Shown piece by piece: positions 10,025 to 18,461 of a stretch of 64,000 bases of DNA. The notes beneath the pieces are model-generated. The model saw only the letters and a program-made list of their open reading frames with translations. It made no database searches and was not told the origin of the DNA. Each line of letters opens with the position of its first letter. Position 1 is the stretch's first letter. The stretch covers positions 186,001 to 250,000 of the forward strand of contig NZ_NPDQ01000004.1 of the NCBI RefSeq assembly GCF_002812125.1, read 5' to 3'. Position numbers and translations under genes: made by a program. This DNA comes from Leptospira brenneri. GTDB lineage: Bacteria > Spirochaetota > Leptospiria > Leptospirales > Leptospiraceae.

Positions 10025-11365
10025 TTAAGGTTGCGCAGATAAGGGACTTACCTCTTCTTTTCCTTTTAGTAAATGGAGGATTGATTTTTTCCTCCAAGTG
10101 TAAATCCCATACAAAAGAATCGCACCTATCCAAGAACAAAGTACAAAGAATCCATAAAAATTGGTCATACTTCCCCACTGGTTTTGGTAACCAGAAAGGA
10201 TTCCTGCTGCATAATGCCCAAAGGCATTGGACAAAAACCAAATTCCCATGAGAACCGATGCATACTTTGTTGGTGCCATAAAACTCACAAAGGATAAACC
10301 GACCGGAGAAAGACAAAGTTCACTTAAAGTATTCCAAAAATAAACAAAAACCAAAAACAAAATAGAAACAGAAACACCTGTTTCTGCATACTTGGCCGCA
10401 ACAACCATTACCAAAAATCCAATTCCGAGTAAAACAAGACTTAAAACAAATTTTAAAACCGGATTTGGGTTTTGGTTCCGTTTGGCAAGACCTGCCCAAA
10501 TTACAGAAACAATCGGACCAAAAAGTAAAATGAAAAGCGGATTTATGGATTGTAATACAGATGCCGGAATTTCCATTCCTAGTAAAAACCGATCCGTATT
10601 TCTTAAGGCAAATAAATTGAGTGACGAACCCATTTGTTCAAAGGCCATCCAAAAAAAGATGCTAAAAAAAGATAGAAGGACTATGAGTAAAATTTTTGGT
10701 TTTGTCTCAGAATCCTCTACACCGGAATCTGTATTCACAAAACCTTCCTTTTGTTTTTGCCAAATCGAATCCGGTAATCTTTTACTACCAAAATAAAAAA
10801 CCACCATTCCGATAGCCATACCCACACCGGCAGATAAAAAACCCAAATGCCAATCTACTCGTTCGCCGAGACTCCCACAAATAATGGGACCAATGAGTCC
10901 TCCTAAATTAATCCCCATATAAAAAATGGTAAACCCACTGTCTCGGAGTCCCGGTTTTCCATCATATAACCTACCAAAGATGGTCGACATATTGGGTTTA
11001 AAAAAACCATTTCCAAGTGCGAGTAAGATAAGACCCAGATAAAAAAAAGACAAATCAGAAAATGCTAAGGACACATGCCCACATAACATTAAAAAACTTC
11101 CCAGATAAATGGAAAACTTGTAACTCAAGAAACGATCTGTTAAAAATCCTCCGAGAACTGGAGTTAGGTATACAAAACTCGTATAGAATGCGTAAACTGC
11201 TCCAGCATCCGCATCAGAAAAACCAAGCGACTTTACCAAATACAAAACAAGGAGAGCCCTCATCCCATAATAACTAAGTCTCTCCCACATTTCTGTCAAA
11301 AAAAGTGGAGTGATTCCTTTCGGATGTTCATGTAACTCTAGTTCTATTTGGTTCTGCTTTTCCAA
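10025..11365 (-). CDS. POT/PTR2-family proton-dependent peptide transporter (MFS)
   Basis: This 446-residue, roughly 12-14 helix protein carries the PTR2 family signature at its start (FLTEMWERLSYYGMRALL) and a second conserved stretch FKPNMSTIFGRLY at about residue 123. Such proteins bring di- and tripeptides (or in some cases other small molecules) into the cell with protons. The gene starts inside the end of the cobalamin adenosyltransferase gene (22-base overlap), so the two are cotranscribed. A long, weak inverted repeat (9983-9992 with 10020-10029) spans its stop and the gap after ptsI. Confidence 0.9.
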   Translation of the reverse strand: MEKQNQIELELHEHPKGITPLFLTEMWERLSYYGMRALLVLYLVKSLGFSDADAGAVYAFYTSFVYLTPVLGGFLTDRFLSYKFSIYLGSFLMLCGHVSLAFSDLSFFYLGLILLALGNGFFKPNMSTIFGRLYDGKPGLRDSGFTIFYMGINLGGLIGPIICGSLGERVDWHLGFLSAGVGMAIGMVVFYFGSKRLPDSIWQKQKEGFVNTDSGVEDSETKPKILLIVLLSFFSIFFWMAFEQMGSSLNLFALRNTDRFLLGMEIPASVLQSINPLFILLFGPIVSVIWAGLAKRNQNPNPVLKFVLSLVLLGIGFLVMVVAAKYAETGVSVSILFLVFVYFWNTLSELCLSPVGLSFVSFMAPTKYASVLMGIWFLSNAFGHYAAGILSGYQNQWGSMTNFYGFFVLCSWIGAILLYGIYTWRKKSILHLLKGKEEVSPLSAQP

Positions 11366-11910
11366 ATGGTTTCCTCTTGTCCGATCGAAAAATTAACAAA
11401 CCGAGCAGCCGCAAATAGATAATCAGAAAGGCGATTGAGATAAATTCTTAAATCGGTATGAATTTCTCCACCCGATTCAATATAAACCAAAAGATCTCTT
11501 TCCAAACGTCTACAGATGGTTCTTCCAATATGAAGGGCACTTGCCATAGAAGATCCTCCAGGCAAAATAAAAAATTTAATCTCAGGTAAAACTTCCATCA
11601 AGCGATCAATTTCTTTTTCTAAACCTTCTACATCAGACAAGTGAACTACGGTTCCGTCTTTCGAATCCCTCGGTACATAACCTGCAAGTTCCGATCCAAT
11701 TTCAAAAAGAAAACTTTGGATACTTTTTAAATGATCGATAAATCTAGAATCCAAGGGCAAATCTTTGGAAAAAGAAAGAGCAAGGCCTATCGTACTATTC
11801 AACTCATCACAACTTCCGTAGAGATCCACTCTCGGATCTGTTTTGGAGACCTTGATTCCAGAAGCAAGGTAGGTCTGGCCACCATCGCCAAATTTGGTGT
11901 AGATTTTCAA
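11344..11910 (-). CDS. Cob(I)yrinic acid a,c-diamide adenosyltransferase, PduO type
   Basis: This 188-residue protein matches PduO/MMAB-type ATP:cob(I)alamin adenosyltransferases, which make the active adenosyl form of vitamin B12. Family marks are the start KIYTKFGDGGQT (ATP-binding), SCDELNSTIGLA at about residue 33, the FILPGGSSMAS.LH..RTICRRLER stretch near residues 115-140 and the C-terminal YLNRLSDYLFAAAR. It lies first in a two-gene unit with a peptide transporter; no functional tie between the two is obvious. The divergent flagellin gene starts about 200 bases away. Confidence 0.92.
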   Translation of the reverse strand: MKIYTKFGDGGQTYLASGIKVSKTDPRVDLYGSCDELNSTIGLALSFSKDLPLDSRFIDHLKSIQSFLFEIGSELAGYVPRDSKDGTVVHLSDVEGLEKEIDRLMEVLPEIKFFILPGGSSMASALHIGRTICRRLERDLLVYIESGGEIHTDLRIYLNRLSDYLFAAARFVNFSIGQEETIWKSRTK

Positions 11911-12114
11911 TTTCCTGCTCCTTACCCTCTAAAATTTCTTTACAGGCTTAAGTTTTTTGGTATAGAATATTCTGGAAAGGCAAAATTCACGGAAGAACCA
12001 AGGACAGGCAACCCCTTCTCTTCCCGATGAGTACGGATACTCTGGACAGTGGTTTTTGCTTTTCTCCGCATGTAGGGAAACAGGCGGGTCATGGACACAC
12101 AGGAGGGTGTGACA

Positions 12115-12963
12115 ATGATTATCAATCACAACATCAGCGCGCTAGTTGCAAAACGAGCGCTCTCAAACACCGGGCGTGACATGGATAAATCCATGGAGCA
12201 TCTAGCAACGGGTATGCGAATCAACAGGCCAGGGGATGATTCCCTGGGATTTGCTGTGTCCGAAAAATTAAGATCACAAATTCGGGGCCTTGGCCAAGCA
12301 GAACGAAATACCCAGGATGGTATGTCGTTCCTTCAGGTCACCGAAGGATCTTTAGACCAAGTAAACTCAATCTTACAGAGGTTACGTGAACTTTCCGTTC
12401 AATCGTCAAACGGGATTTATTCTAACGAAGACAGAAAACTAGTCCAGTTAGAAGTCTCCCAACTTGTCGAAGAAGTGGAACGAATCGGAACTTCTGCTGA
12501 GTTTAACAAAATCAAACCATTGGATGGAAGGTTTTCACGTTCCTCCAAAAATCCAATGACCTTGCAAGTGGGAACCAACGGATCAGAAAAGATAGAACTT
12601 TACATCAATACGATGACCAGTTCTTCCCTCAAACTGAAACAAGGCGGAACGAAGTTGACCCTATCAACTCCAAACAAAGCTTCCGACTCACTCCAAGTTT
12701 TGGACGACGCAATCACTAAAGTCAACCGCTTGCGGTCTGACCTAGGTGCCTATTACAACCGATTGGATTTAACTTTGAAATCACTGAGTAACAACTACGT
12801 GAACATTGTTTCTTCTGAGTCGCAAGTAAGGGATGCTGATATGGCGACGGAAATGGTAGAATATTCCAAAAACCAAATCCTCACAAAATCAGGTGTGGCG
12901 ATGCTTGCACAAGCAAACCTTCGACCGGAATCCGTAGTAAAACTCCTCACGGACAGATACTAA
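12115..12963 (+). CDS. flaB: Flagellin (core filament protein, FlaB type)
   Basis: This 282-residue flagellin is short because it has almost no variable central domain, as in spirochaete periplasmic flagella. The conserved N-terminal coiled-coil starts MIINHNISAL and contains MEHLATGMRINRPGDDSLG. The C-terminal helix ends in the usual ANLRPESVVKLL pattern. The frame opens at 12091, but ATG 12115 is preferred because a strong GGAGGGTG sequence precedes it and because flagellins begin MIINHN. It is monocistronic: a hairpin follows the stop and a different gene starts 102 bases later. No secretion signal is present, in line with flagellar export. Confidence 0.95.
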   Translation: MIINHNISALVAKRALSNTGRDMDKSMEHLATGMRINRPGDDSLGFAVSEKLRSQIRGLGQAERNTQDGMSFLQVTEGSLDQVNSILQRLRELSVQSSNGIYSNEDRKLVQLEVSQLVEEVERIGTSAEFNKIKPLDGRFSRSSKNPMTLQVGTNGSEKIELYINTMTSSSLKLKQGGTKLTLSTPNKASDSLQVLDDAITKVNRLRSDLGAYYNRLDLTLKSLSNNYVNIVSSESQVRDADMATEMVEYSKNQILTKSGVAMLAQANLRPESVVKLLTDRY

Positions 12964-12983
12964 TCCCGATCGAAAAAGAAAAG

Positions 12984-13016
12984 GAAATCCTCCTTGCAAA
13001 CAGGGAGGATTTCTTC
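12984..13016 (+). terminator. Hairpin after the flagellin gene
   Basis: GAAATCCTCC (12984-12993) pairs perfectly with GGAGGATTTC (13004-13013) across a ten-base loop. The T-run afterwards is weak (TTCTTC), so this could act as an imperfect intrinsic terminator or as a 3' stabilising stem for flagellin mRNA. Confidence 0.6.
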
Positions 13017-13065
13017 AAACTTTGTCCTTATACTTCACAGAATAGTGTAAGCGAGGACAATCACT

Positions 13066-13797
13066 TTGAAACAAATCATCTCCGGAATTCTTTCCCTATC
13101 ATTACTTTCCACAGTCGCTTGTGGACTATCGGAAAACACAAAAAGACTAATTCTTAGCACATCGATCGGATGTGGTGTGGGTCTTGCGCTTGGTGCTGTT
13201 TATGATGAAGCACAAAGAAAAAAAGATACTAAAAACAAAAAGAACGATTTCCAAAGACAAATTAAAGAATCTCTTGCATTAGAAAAGAAAAAACCACAAA
13301 ACAAAGGTAAGATTGTAGGACTTGGAGCTGGTTGTTTGGCGGGACTTGGAACTGGCTTCTATCTCAATACAATGTATGACAACATGGCAGAAGAGATGAA
13401 AAAACAAGGAATCACTCTTGAAAAAAGTGAAAGAGGCGGCGAAACAGTTGCTCTTACTGCCACTATGGACGGCGGAATTGCTTTCGAAGATGGAAAGGCT
13501 GACCTCAAAGGAAAAGGGAAAGAAAATATTGATAAACTAGCAGAAGCACTTGCAGCCTACCCAGAAACAAAAATCAATATCTCTGGTCACGCGAACCGCA
13601 CAGGTGCAGAAGACCTAAACCAAAGATTGTCCCAAGACCGAGCAGTGACTGCGAAAAACGCGATCGTTGATAACGGCGTGGAAGGAAAACGAATTGGAAC
13701 CGTACAAGGACTTGGTTCTTCGACTCCGATCAAAGGTGTAGATCCAAAAGATGGATCGAACCGACGTGTGGAAGTGGAAATCGTTCCGGCTACTTAA
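13066..13797 (+). CDS. OmpA-like peptidoglycan-associated lipoprotein
   Basis: This 243-residue protein starts at a TTG. A signal peptide ends in the lipobox LSTVAC (Cys 19), so it is probably lipidated and outer-membrane attached. Two glycine-rich hydrophobic segments (residues 32-45 and about 84-102) look like glycine-zipper membrane stretches. The C-terminal 110 residues form an OmpA domain with the peptidoglycan-binding SGHANRTG...LNQRLSQDRA pattern and the closing NRRVEVEI. The combination of lipobox, glycine zippers and OmpA domain suggests an envelope-tethering role. It is followed by a strong terminator. Confidence 0.88.
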   Translation: MKQIISGILSLSLLSTVACGLSENTKRLILSTSIGCGVGLALGAVYDEAQRKKDTKNKKNDFQRQIKESLALEKKKPQNKGKIVGLGAGCLAGLGTGFYLNTMYDNMAEEMKKQGITLEKSERGGETVALTATMDGGIAFEDGKADLKGKGKENIDKLAEALAAYPETKINISGHANRTGAEDLNQRLSQDRAVTAKNAIVDNGVEGKRIGTVQGLGSSTPIKGVDPKDGSNRRVEVEIVPAT

Positions 13798-13849
13798 AAC
13801 CAGGACGACATAAAAAAAGGGACAATCTGTCCCTTGGTATCTGACCGAG

Positions 13850-13878
13850 AAGCCTACATTCTTTATGTAGGCTTTTTT
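13850..13878 (+). terminator. Intrinsic terminator after the OmpA-like lipoprotein
   Basis: AAGCCTACAT (13850-13859) pairs with ATGTAGGCTT (13865-13874) over a five-base loop and is followed by a T-run. A smaller perfect stem (AAGGGACA/TGTCCCTT, 13817-13835) lies just upstream. It separates the lipoprotein from the convergent ybaB-like gene and may serve both. Confidence 0.85.
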
Positions 13879-13902
13879 ATCACCGGAAAAGAAATTTCTA
13901 AA

Positions 13903-14223
13903 TTACATTCCAAGGCCAGGGAATCCACCCATAGCTTGCATTTGTTTGGCGGCTCCGGCTTGTGCATCCTGCAAAGCTTTCGTATACGCTTCTTGGATAG
14001 ACTTTTCTAGAAGATTTTTATCTTTTTTCTCAAGTAGTTCATCCTCAATTTGAATGGATTTCATTTGAAATTTTCCATCCAGAGTCACCGAGAGTAGTTT
14101 ATTTTTTGCAATTCCTACAAAATTGAGACCGGCAAGTTCCTTTTCCATGGTTTTTACTTGCGATCGCATCTTTTTCATCTGTTTGAGCATATCAAACTTG
14201 TTTCCACCTGCTCCACCGAACAT
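13903..14223 (-). CDS. YbaB/EbfC family nucleoid-associated protein
   Basis: This 106-residue protein begins MFGGAGGNKFDMLKQMKKM and ends in a Gly/Met-rich tail (MGGFPGLGM), both typical of YbaB/EbfC dimers that bind DNA. The middle has the strand pattern around VTLDGKFQMKSIQIEDELL and the C-terminal helix LLEKSIQEAYTKALQDAQ. A GTG two codons upstream (14229) opens the frame, but the ATG at 14223 is preferred because AGGGG stands five bases before it and the family starts M-F-G. In many bacteria this gene sits beside dnaX and recR; neither is present here. Confidence 0.9.
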   Translation of the reverse strand: MFGGAGGNKFDMLKQMKKMRSQVKTMEKELAGLNFVGIAKNKLLSVTLDGKFQMKSIQIEDELLEKKDKNLLEKSIQEAYTKALQDAQAGAAKQMQAMGGFPGLGM

Positions 14224-14302
14224 AATCACCCCTTTTCCTTTCAGGATTATTTTTCTTAAAAAGAAGGCAAATATAAAACTTATCTTTGTCGATACTGAAA
14301 CT

Positions 14303-15682
14303 ATGATCCATCCAAATTCTCCTTACAAACGAATCTGGGATCTTTTTGTTTTTATCTGTATCACTTACTTTGCCATTGAAGTTCCGATTCGGCTTGTCTT
14401 TCATTATAAACTTTCTGCGGGAGTCAATTACTTTGAGAGAGCCATCCAAATTGTATTTGGAATCGATGTAATTTTGAACTTTAATACCGCAATTTTAAAA
14501 GACCGCCTACTCATCCATAATCGAAAGATCGTGACAAAAACTTATTTGCGTTCTTGGTTTCTCATCGATTTTTTATCTGCCTTTCCCTTTGACCTTTTTG
14601 GTGGATTTTTTTTCCAATACTTGGGAGTAACAGATGGATTAAAAATTTTAAGACTCCTCCGGTCTGTCAGAGTTTTCGAACTTTTTAAATCCCTTCGACT
14701 TTTGGCACTCGGTACTGATTCAGATGACCGCTTCAAACTAGTAGAAGTGATCAATCCCATGACCTTTCGTTTGATCTTTTTTGTGTATTGGACAAGCCTC
14801 TTTGCCCATTGGGTAGCCTGCGGATGGATTCATTTAGGTCCTGAATTTTTATCCGATAAAGATATGACCACAAGATACATTCGAGCACTTTACTGGTCCG
14901 TCACCACACTGACAACAATTGGTTACGGAGACATCACTCCAATTACCAACAAACAAACAATTTATACAATGGGTGTGATGATTTTAGGTGTAGGTATCTA
15001 TGGATATGTCATTGGTAATATTGCCACCTTACTCTCAAATTTAGATGTTTCTCGGGTTACATTCCAAGAAAAACTAAATACCATTGATAGTTTTATCAAA
15101 TACAAAAAATTGCCACCACATCTCGCCAATCGCATTCGTTCCTACTATGTCAATCTTTGGGAAAACAAACATGGAATTGATGAAACGGAAATTTGGGACC
15201 AACTTCCTTCAGGGATCAAAATTGATGTATCCATGTTTTTACATAACCATTTGATTTCAGTAGTTCCTTTTTTTAAAGACGCTCCCGAAGAATTAAAACG
15301 AGAAGTAGTTTTAGAATTAAAACCTGCTTTTTATATGAAAGGAGATGTCATTTTTAGAGAGGGGGATGTTCCGCACAATATGTACTTTTTATCGAAAGGT
15401 CATGTAGAAGTAATTAAAGAAAATACAGGGGAACTCGTTGCAACTTTAAACTCAGGTTCTTTTTTTGGAGAAATGAGTCTTATCGATAATTCATTAAGAA
15501 CCGCCACGATCAAAGCTGGTTCCTATTGTGATGTATATACTTTGGGAAAAGACCGGTTCGCTGAAGTTTTAAAACACCATCCAGGATTTGCCAAACATAT
15601 AGAAATGATTGCAAAAGAACGAAAAAAAAATCAATCCACCAAACGAAAGAGTAAAAGAAATAAACCTCATTCAATGAATTAA
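14303..15682 (+). CDS. Cyclic-nucleotide-gated-type potassium channel
   Basis: The 459-residue protein has six transmembrane segments and an S4-like arginine helix (LKILRLLRSVRVF, residues about 115-128). The pore loop carries the potassium filter TTIGYGD (about residue 211). A C-linker leads into a cyclic-nucleotide-binding domain (residues about 320-435) whose phosphate cassette FGEMSLIDNSLRTATIKA keeps the conserved Glu and Arg-Thr. It therefore probably conducts potassium and binds cAMP or cGMP. The frame extends upstream to 14123 across the ybaB start, but ATG 14303 begins the family-like sequence. The C-terminus is very lysine/arginine-rich. Confidence 0.9.
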   Translation: MIHPNSPYKRIWDLFVFICITYFAIEVPIRLVFHYKLSAGVNYFERAIQIVFGIDVILNFNTAILKDRLLIHNRKIVTKTYLRSWFLIDFLSAFPFDLFGGFFFQYLGVTDGLKILRLLRSVRVFELFKSLRLLALGTDSDDRFKLVEVINPMTFRLIFFVYWTSLFAHWVACGWIHLGPEFLSDKDMTTRYIRALYWSVTTLTTIGYGDITPITNKQTIYTMGVMILGVGIYGYVIGNIATLLSNLDVSRVTFQEKLNTIDSFIKYKKLPPHLANRIRSYYVNLWENKHGIDETEIWDQLPSGIKIDVSMFLHNHLISVVPFFKDAPEELKREVVLELKPAFYMKGDVIFREGDVPHNMYFLSKGHVEVIKENTGELVATLNSGSFFGEMSLIDNSLRTATIKAGSYCDVYTLGKDRFAEVLKHHPGFAKHIEMIAKERKKNQSTKRKSKRNKPHSMN

Positions 15683-15706
15683 AGGGATGGATGAGCCCTC
15701 TCTTCT

Positions 15707-16480
15707 TTAAGGTTTTAAAGACAAAATCGAATTTTCTGGATCCACAAGAGAAATGGCTTCGTCCGCCAAACGATCAAAAGCATGCCATGCATTACTGTCT
15801 TTTTTTAATGGTTCTTGTTTTTCTGTTTTTGTTTTGATGGTCTCTGATTTGGGAATCTCACCAAGAGTTGGAATCTCTTCGATTTGTTTTAATTTTTCGA
15901 GAAGATCGCGATGTTTTTTGGATGCTCCAAACCAAGAAGGAACAAAGGCTGTTTTTTTCTTTTGACTAAAAATAGTTTCTGTTTGTGTGATCTCATCCAG
16001 AAGCAAATTCACTGCACGGATGGTCCATTTACTAGGAGTTACCGGAATTAAAATTAAATTGGAATTATAGATAGCAGTCGTTAGTTCGTGTTTAGCCGAA
16101 CCTGGAGTATCGATGATAACAAACTTATAAGTATCTCTCACTTCATCCAAAGCTCGTTTGAACTGCAAACAGAGGCTACTAGAATCTGGATTGTATTTGG
16201 TAAGTTTTGCCAAACTAAGAGTAGAAGGTAAAACATCGAATTGACTCGTTTTTCGAATGCAGTCAGTCATTCGTTTCATTCCGAGAAGAACAGTCATCAC
16301 ATTAGATTCCTCTAGGGAAGTAAGATCCAAATCGGGCAAACAATAGTCCGTTAAATCCCCCTGCATGTCCATATCCACAACCAGGGTTTTTCCACGCCTC
16401 GCCAGTGCACAGGCCAAATGGGCTGCTGTAGTGGATTTTCCACTCCCTCCCTTAATATTGGAAACTGAGATGACCTTCAT
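15707..16480 (-). CDS. ParA/Soj-type ATPase, orphan (no ParB nearby)
   Basis: This 257-residue deviant-Walker ATPase has KGGSGKSTTAAHLA (residues 10-23, with the signature first lysine), VVDMDMQGDLTDY as Walker A' and FVIIDTPGS as switch II. ParA relatives move or position DNA or protein complexes by ATP-dependent dimerisation. No ParB gene or clustered parS-like repeat is seen in the flanks, so it is more likely an orphan positioning or regulatory ATPase than the chromosome partition protein. The C-terminal 30 residues after SETIKTKTEKQ are unusually charged. It is divergent from the YopX-like gene. Confidence 0.88.
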   Translation of the reverse strand: MKVISVSNIKGGSGKSTTAAHLACALARRGKTLVVDMDMQGDLTDYCLPDLDLTSLEESNVMTVLLGMKRMTDCIRKTSQFDVLPSTLSLAKLTKYNPDSSSLCLQFKRALDEVRDTYKFVIIDTPGSAKHELTTAIYNSNLILIPVTPSKWTIRAVNLLLDEITQTETIFSQKKKTAFVPSWFGASKKHRDLLEKLKQIEEIPTLGEIPKSETIKTKTEKQEPLKKDSNAWHAFDRLADEAISLVDPENSILSLKP

Positions 16481-16541
16481 GGGGCATAGAATTCTCCTAA
16501 TTCACCCTTTGACCACCGATTTTTTTTGAATTTTCCTTGGA

Positions 16542-16558
16542 AAGGACTTCGTAGTCCT
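16542..16558. other. Perfect hairpin between parA-like and YopX-like genes
   Basis: AAGGACT and AGTCCTT form a seven-base stem with a short loop, 62 bases upstream of the parA-like start and 17 bases upstream of the YopX-like ATG. There is no T-run on the plus side. It may be a small operator, or a 5'-UTR stem that affects translation of the downstream gene, whose own ribosome-binding sequence is poor. Confidence 0.4.
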
Positions 16559-16574
16559 TAATTTGGGTTCAGTT

Positions 16575-16955
16575 ATGGCATTCACGATTCGGTTCCGCGT
16601 TTGGGACAAACAAGAAAAAGAATTCTCTCAGAAAGGCTTTAGTTTAACCCTAGATGGAAAACTTTTAAAGTTTGGCCAGCCTATCACCAATGAAGACAAT
16701 TTTATAGTGAATAGTTTTACCGGCCTAAAAGATAAATACGACAAAGACTTATTCGAAGAAGATATCATTGAACATACTGTGGCCAAAGGTGGAAACCTAA
16801 CTCAGCATACAGGCATTATACGGTACAACAATGAACACGGGGCTTTTTATTTAGAAAATGGACCTCCACTTTTGCAACTTTTTTCGATCCGCAAAGTTGG
16901 TAACCCTTACGAAAACCCTGTTCTTTACGATTTGTATCTAAAAAGTAAATCTTGA
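16575..16955 (+). CDS. YopX-like domain protein
   Basis: This 126-residue protein fits the YopX pattern common in phage and plasmid genomes. It starts FTIRFRVWDKQEKEF and has a central FTGLKDKYDKDLFEEDII, matching the family's F-x-A/V-WD start and FTGLKDK-G-x-x-I-x-E-GDI core, then small beta-barrel-like strands. The biochemical function of YopX proteins is not established. The frame opens at TTG 16563, but ATG 16575 fits the family start. Its stop overlaps the next gene's TTG (TTGA). No other phage gene is adjacent, so its phage link rests on the domain only. Confidence 0.75.
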   Translation: MAFTIRFRVWDKQEKEFSQKGFSLTLDGKLLKFGQPITNEDNFIVNSFTGLKDKYDKDLFEEDIIEHTVAKGGNLTQHTGIIRYNNEHGAFYLENGPPLLQLFSIRKVGNPYENPVLYDLYLKSKS

Positions 16956-18430
16956 GATTTTTATTTTCCACCAGTATCGTTTTCTTTTTATTCAATAATC
17001 CTCTGAAGGCCAATCTCTTAGAGGATTATTGGAAGGCTGTTCAAAACTCTAAAGAAAAATTTGAAATTTCAGATCATAGCCCCAAACGGTTTACCTTTCG
17101 ATTCGGGGGCGAGATTCCAGGAGTGTTACACAAAGAATCACTCAACCATGAAATCTTTTGGTTTTGCCAAAAGTATTTAGATAAATACCATTCTAACCTC
17201 CCTTATCCAAGGTTCAAACAAGACATTAGATCTCACCTAACTGAATTCTATGGAGATCCCGCACAAAATTTCCTGAGTGGGAAACTTTCTTTTTCCTGTT
17301 TTTCCGGTTGGAAAGAAGGAGGTTCCTTATTGAAACTTTCTTTCTTTTTGAATGAAGAAGAATTTTTTCCTTATCGTTGGGATTATTATGATTCCAAAGG
17401 ACAACTATTTTTAACAGAGGAAGACGAAACCAAAAACGGCAAAAAAGATAGTTTCACTTATTATTCACAATCAGGTTGCCCCAAAGAAATCACCAAAGAT
17501 AAAAACGATTTTGGTGCCATGGATGAATGGTGGTATTTCAAAAACTGCCAACTGGTCCGAGTAGAATATGATTCGAATGAAAACGGATTTCGAGAAAGAA
17601 TCTGTCATTATGAAAACGAAAAAGAAACTTATTGTGAAGGTGTGGGAGAAAAAGAAGAAAGAGAAGCCATTCGTTTCGAAACAAACCAAAACTTTCCCGA
17701 GGCTTTAAAATTTTACAGAAAGTCTTTAATGGAATATAAAAAGGAAGTTTCCAACGGTACCTCTAGAACCTGTTCACTACTCAAAAAAATTGCAAATATC
17801 GAATACAACGAAAGAGATTTTGTATCCTTTACCAAAACCTTAGATGAGTTTTTTTCCATAAGAGTTTGTGAATCGGATTCCCTGGATGTATTAATATATA
17901 AATCTTATTATTATTTGTACGTACTCGGAGATTACAAAACAGCAAAGGATAGTTACCAAAAAACTGCGGAAATTTACCGTAAAACTCACGGTGAAATCAG
18001 TCCTGAAATCTCATTAAACTTAGCTTATTCACAATTTATGGACAAAGATCCTAATGCTTGTTTGGTTAGTCTAGAAAAACTAAATAGTCGTAGGTTGACT
18101 GCTTACCCTCGGTTTTTCTTATTTTATTACCGCGGTTCTTGTGAACTCAGTCTTGGTCGTTATGAAGATGCGTATACGAATTTAAAAAGGGCACAAATTC
18201 TCGGAGGGGAACGAGAATTTTTATCTGTAGTATATTATAAATTAGGCAGAGCCTCTTTTGCCACAAACAGAGAAAGTGAAGGAAATCTCTGGACTCACCA
18301 AGCATTATTGAATGATTTTAGTTTAATGGAAAAAATGGATACAGATCCACTTTTTGAACCATTCTTTAATTCCCCAAACGGGAAATCGCATAAAAGAAAA
18401 TATTACTTGAATAAACCAAAAATACAATGA
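16952..18430 (+). CDS. Secreted TPR-containing protein of unknown function
   Basis: The 492-residue product starts at a TTG overlapping the previous stop. It has an N-terminal signal peptide (FLFSTSIVFFLFNNPLKA, residues 3-20) with cleavage after about residue 20. The first 240 residues have no recognised domain but include a run resembling MORN/toxin-repeat strands (YYDSKGQLFLTEEDE, YSQSGCPKEITKD, VEYDSNENGFRER). The second half shows helical TPR-like repeats (EALKFYRKSLMEYK, DYKTAKDSYQKTAEIYRK, RYEDAYTNLKRAQ). Such proteins usually scaffold periplasmic or outer-membrane complexes. It is translationally coupled to the YopX-like gene. Confidence 0.75.
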   Translation: MRFLFSTSIVFFLFNNPLKANLLEDYWKAVQNSKEKFEISDHSPKRFTFRFGGEIPGVLHKESLNHEIFWFCQKYLDKYHSNLPYPRFKQDIRSHLTEFYGDPAQNFLSGKLSFSCFSGWKEGGSLLKLSFFLNEEEFFPYRWDYYDSKGQLFLTEEDETKNGKKDSFTYYSQSGCPKEITKDKNDFGAMDEWWYFKNCQLVRVEYDSNENGFRERICHYENEKETYCEGVGEKEEREAIRFETNQNFPEALKFYRKSLMEYKKEVSNGTSRTCSLLKKIANIEYNERDFVSFTKTLDEFFSIRVCESDSLDVLIYKSYYYLYVLGDYKTAKDSYQKTAEIYRKTHGEISPEISLNLAYSQFMDKDPNACLVSLEKLNSRRLTAYPRFFLFYYRGSCELSLGRYEDAYTNLKRAQILGGEREFLSVVYYKLGRASFATNRESEGNLWTHQALLNDFSLMEKMDTDPLFEPFFNSPNGKSHKRKYYLNKPKIQ

Positions 18431-18461
18431 TAGTCAGCCCCTACGGAGACTAAAACTATCA

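Noticed and set aside
16542..16558. Hairpin as a transcription terminator
   Set aside because: No T-run on either side and it stands between divergent starts, where a terminator would not be expected.
16563..18430. Prophage remnant around the YopX-like gene
   Set aside because: No integrase, capsid, tail or lysis genes are present; a YopX domain alone is not enough.
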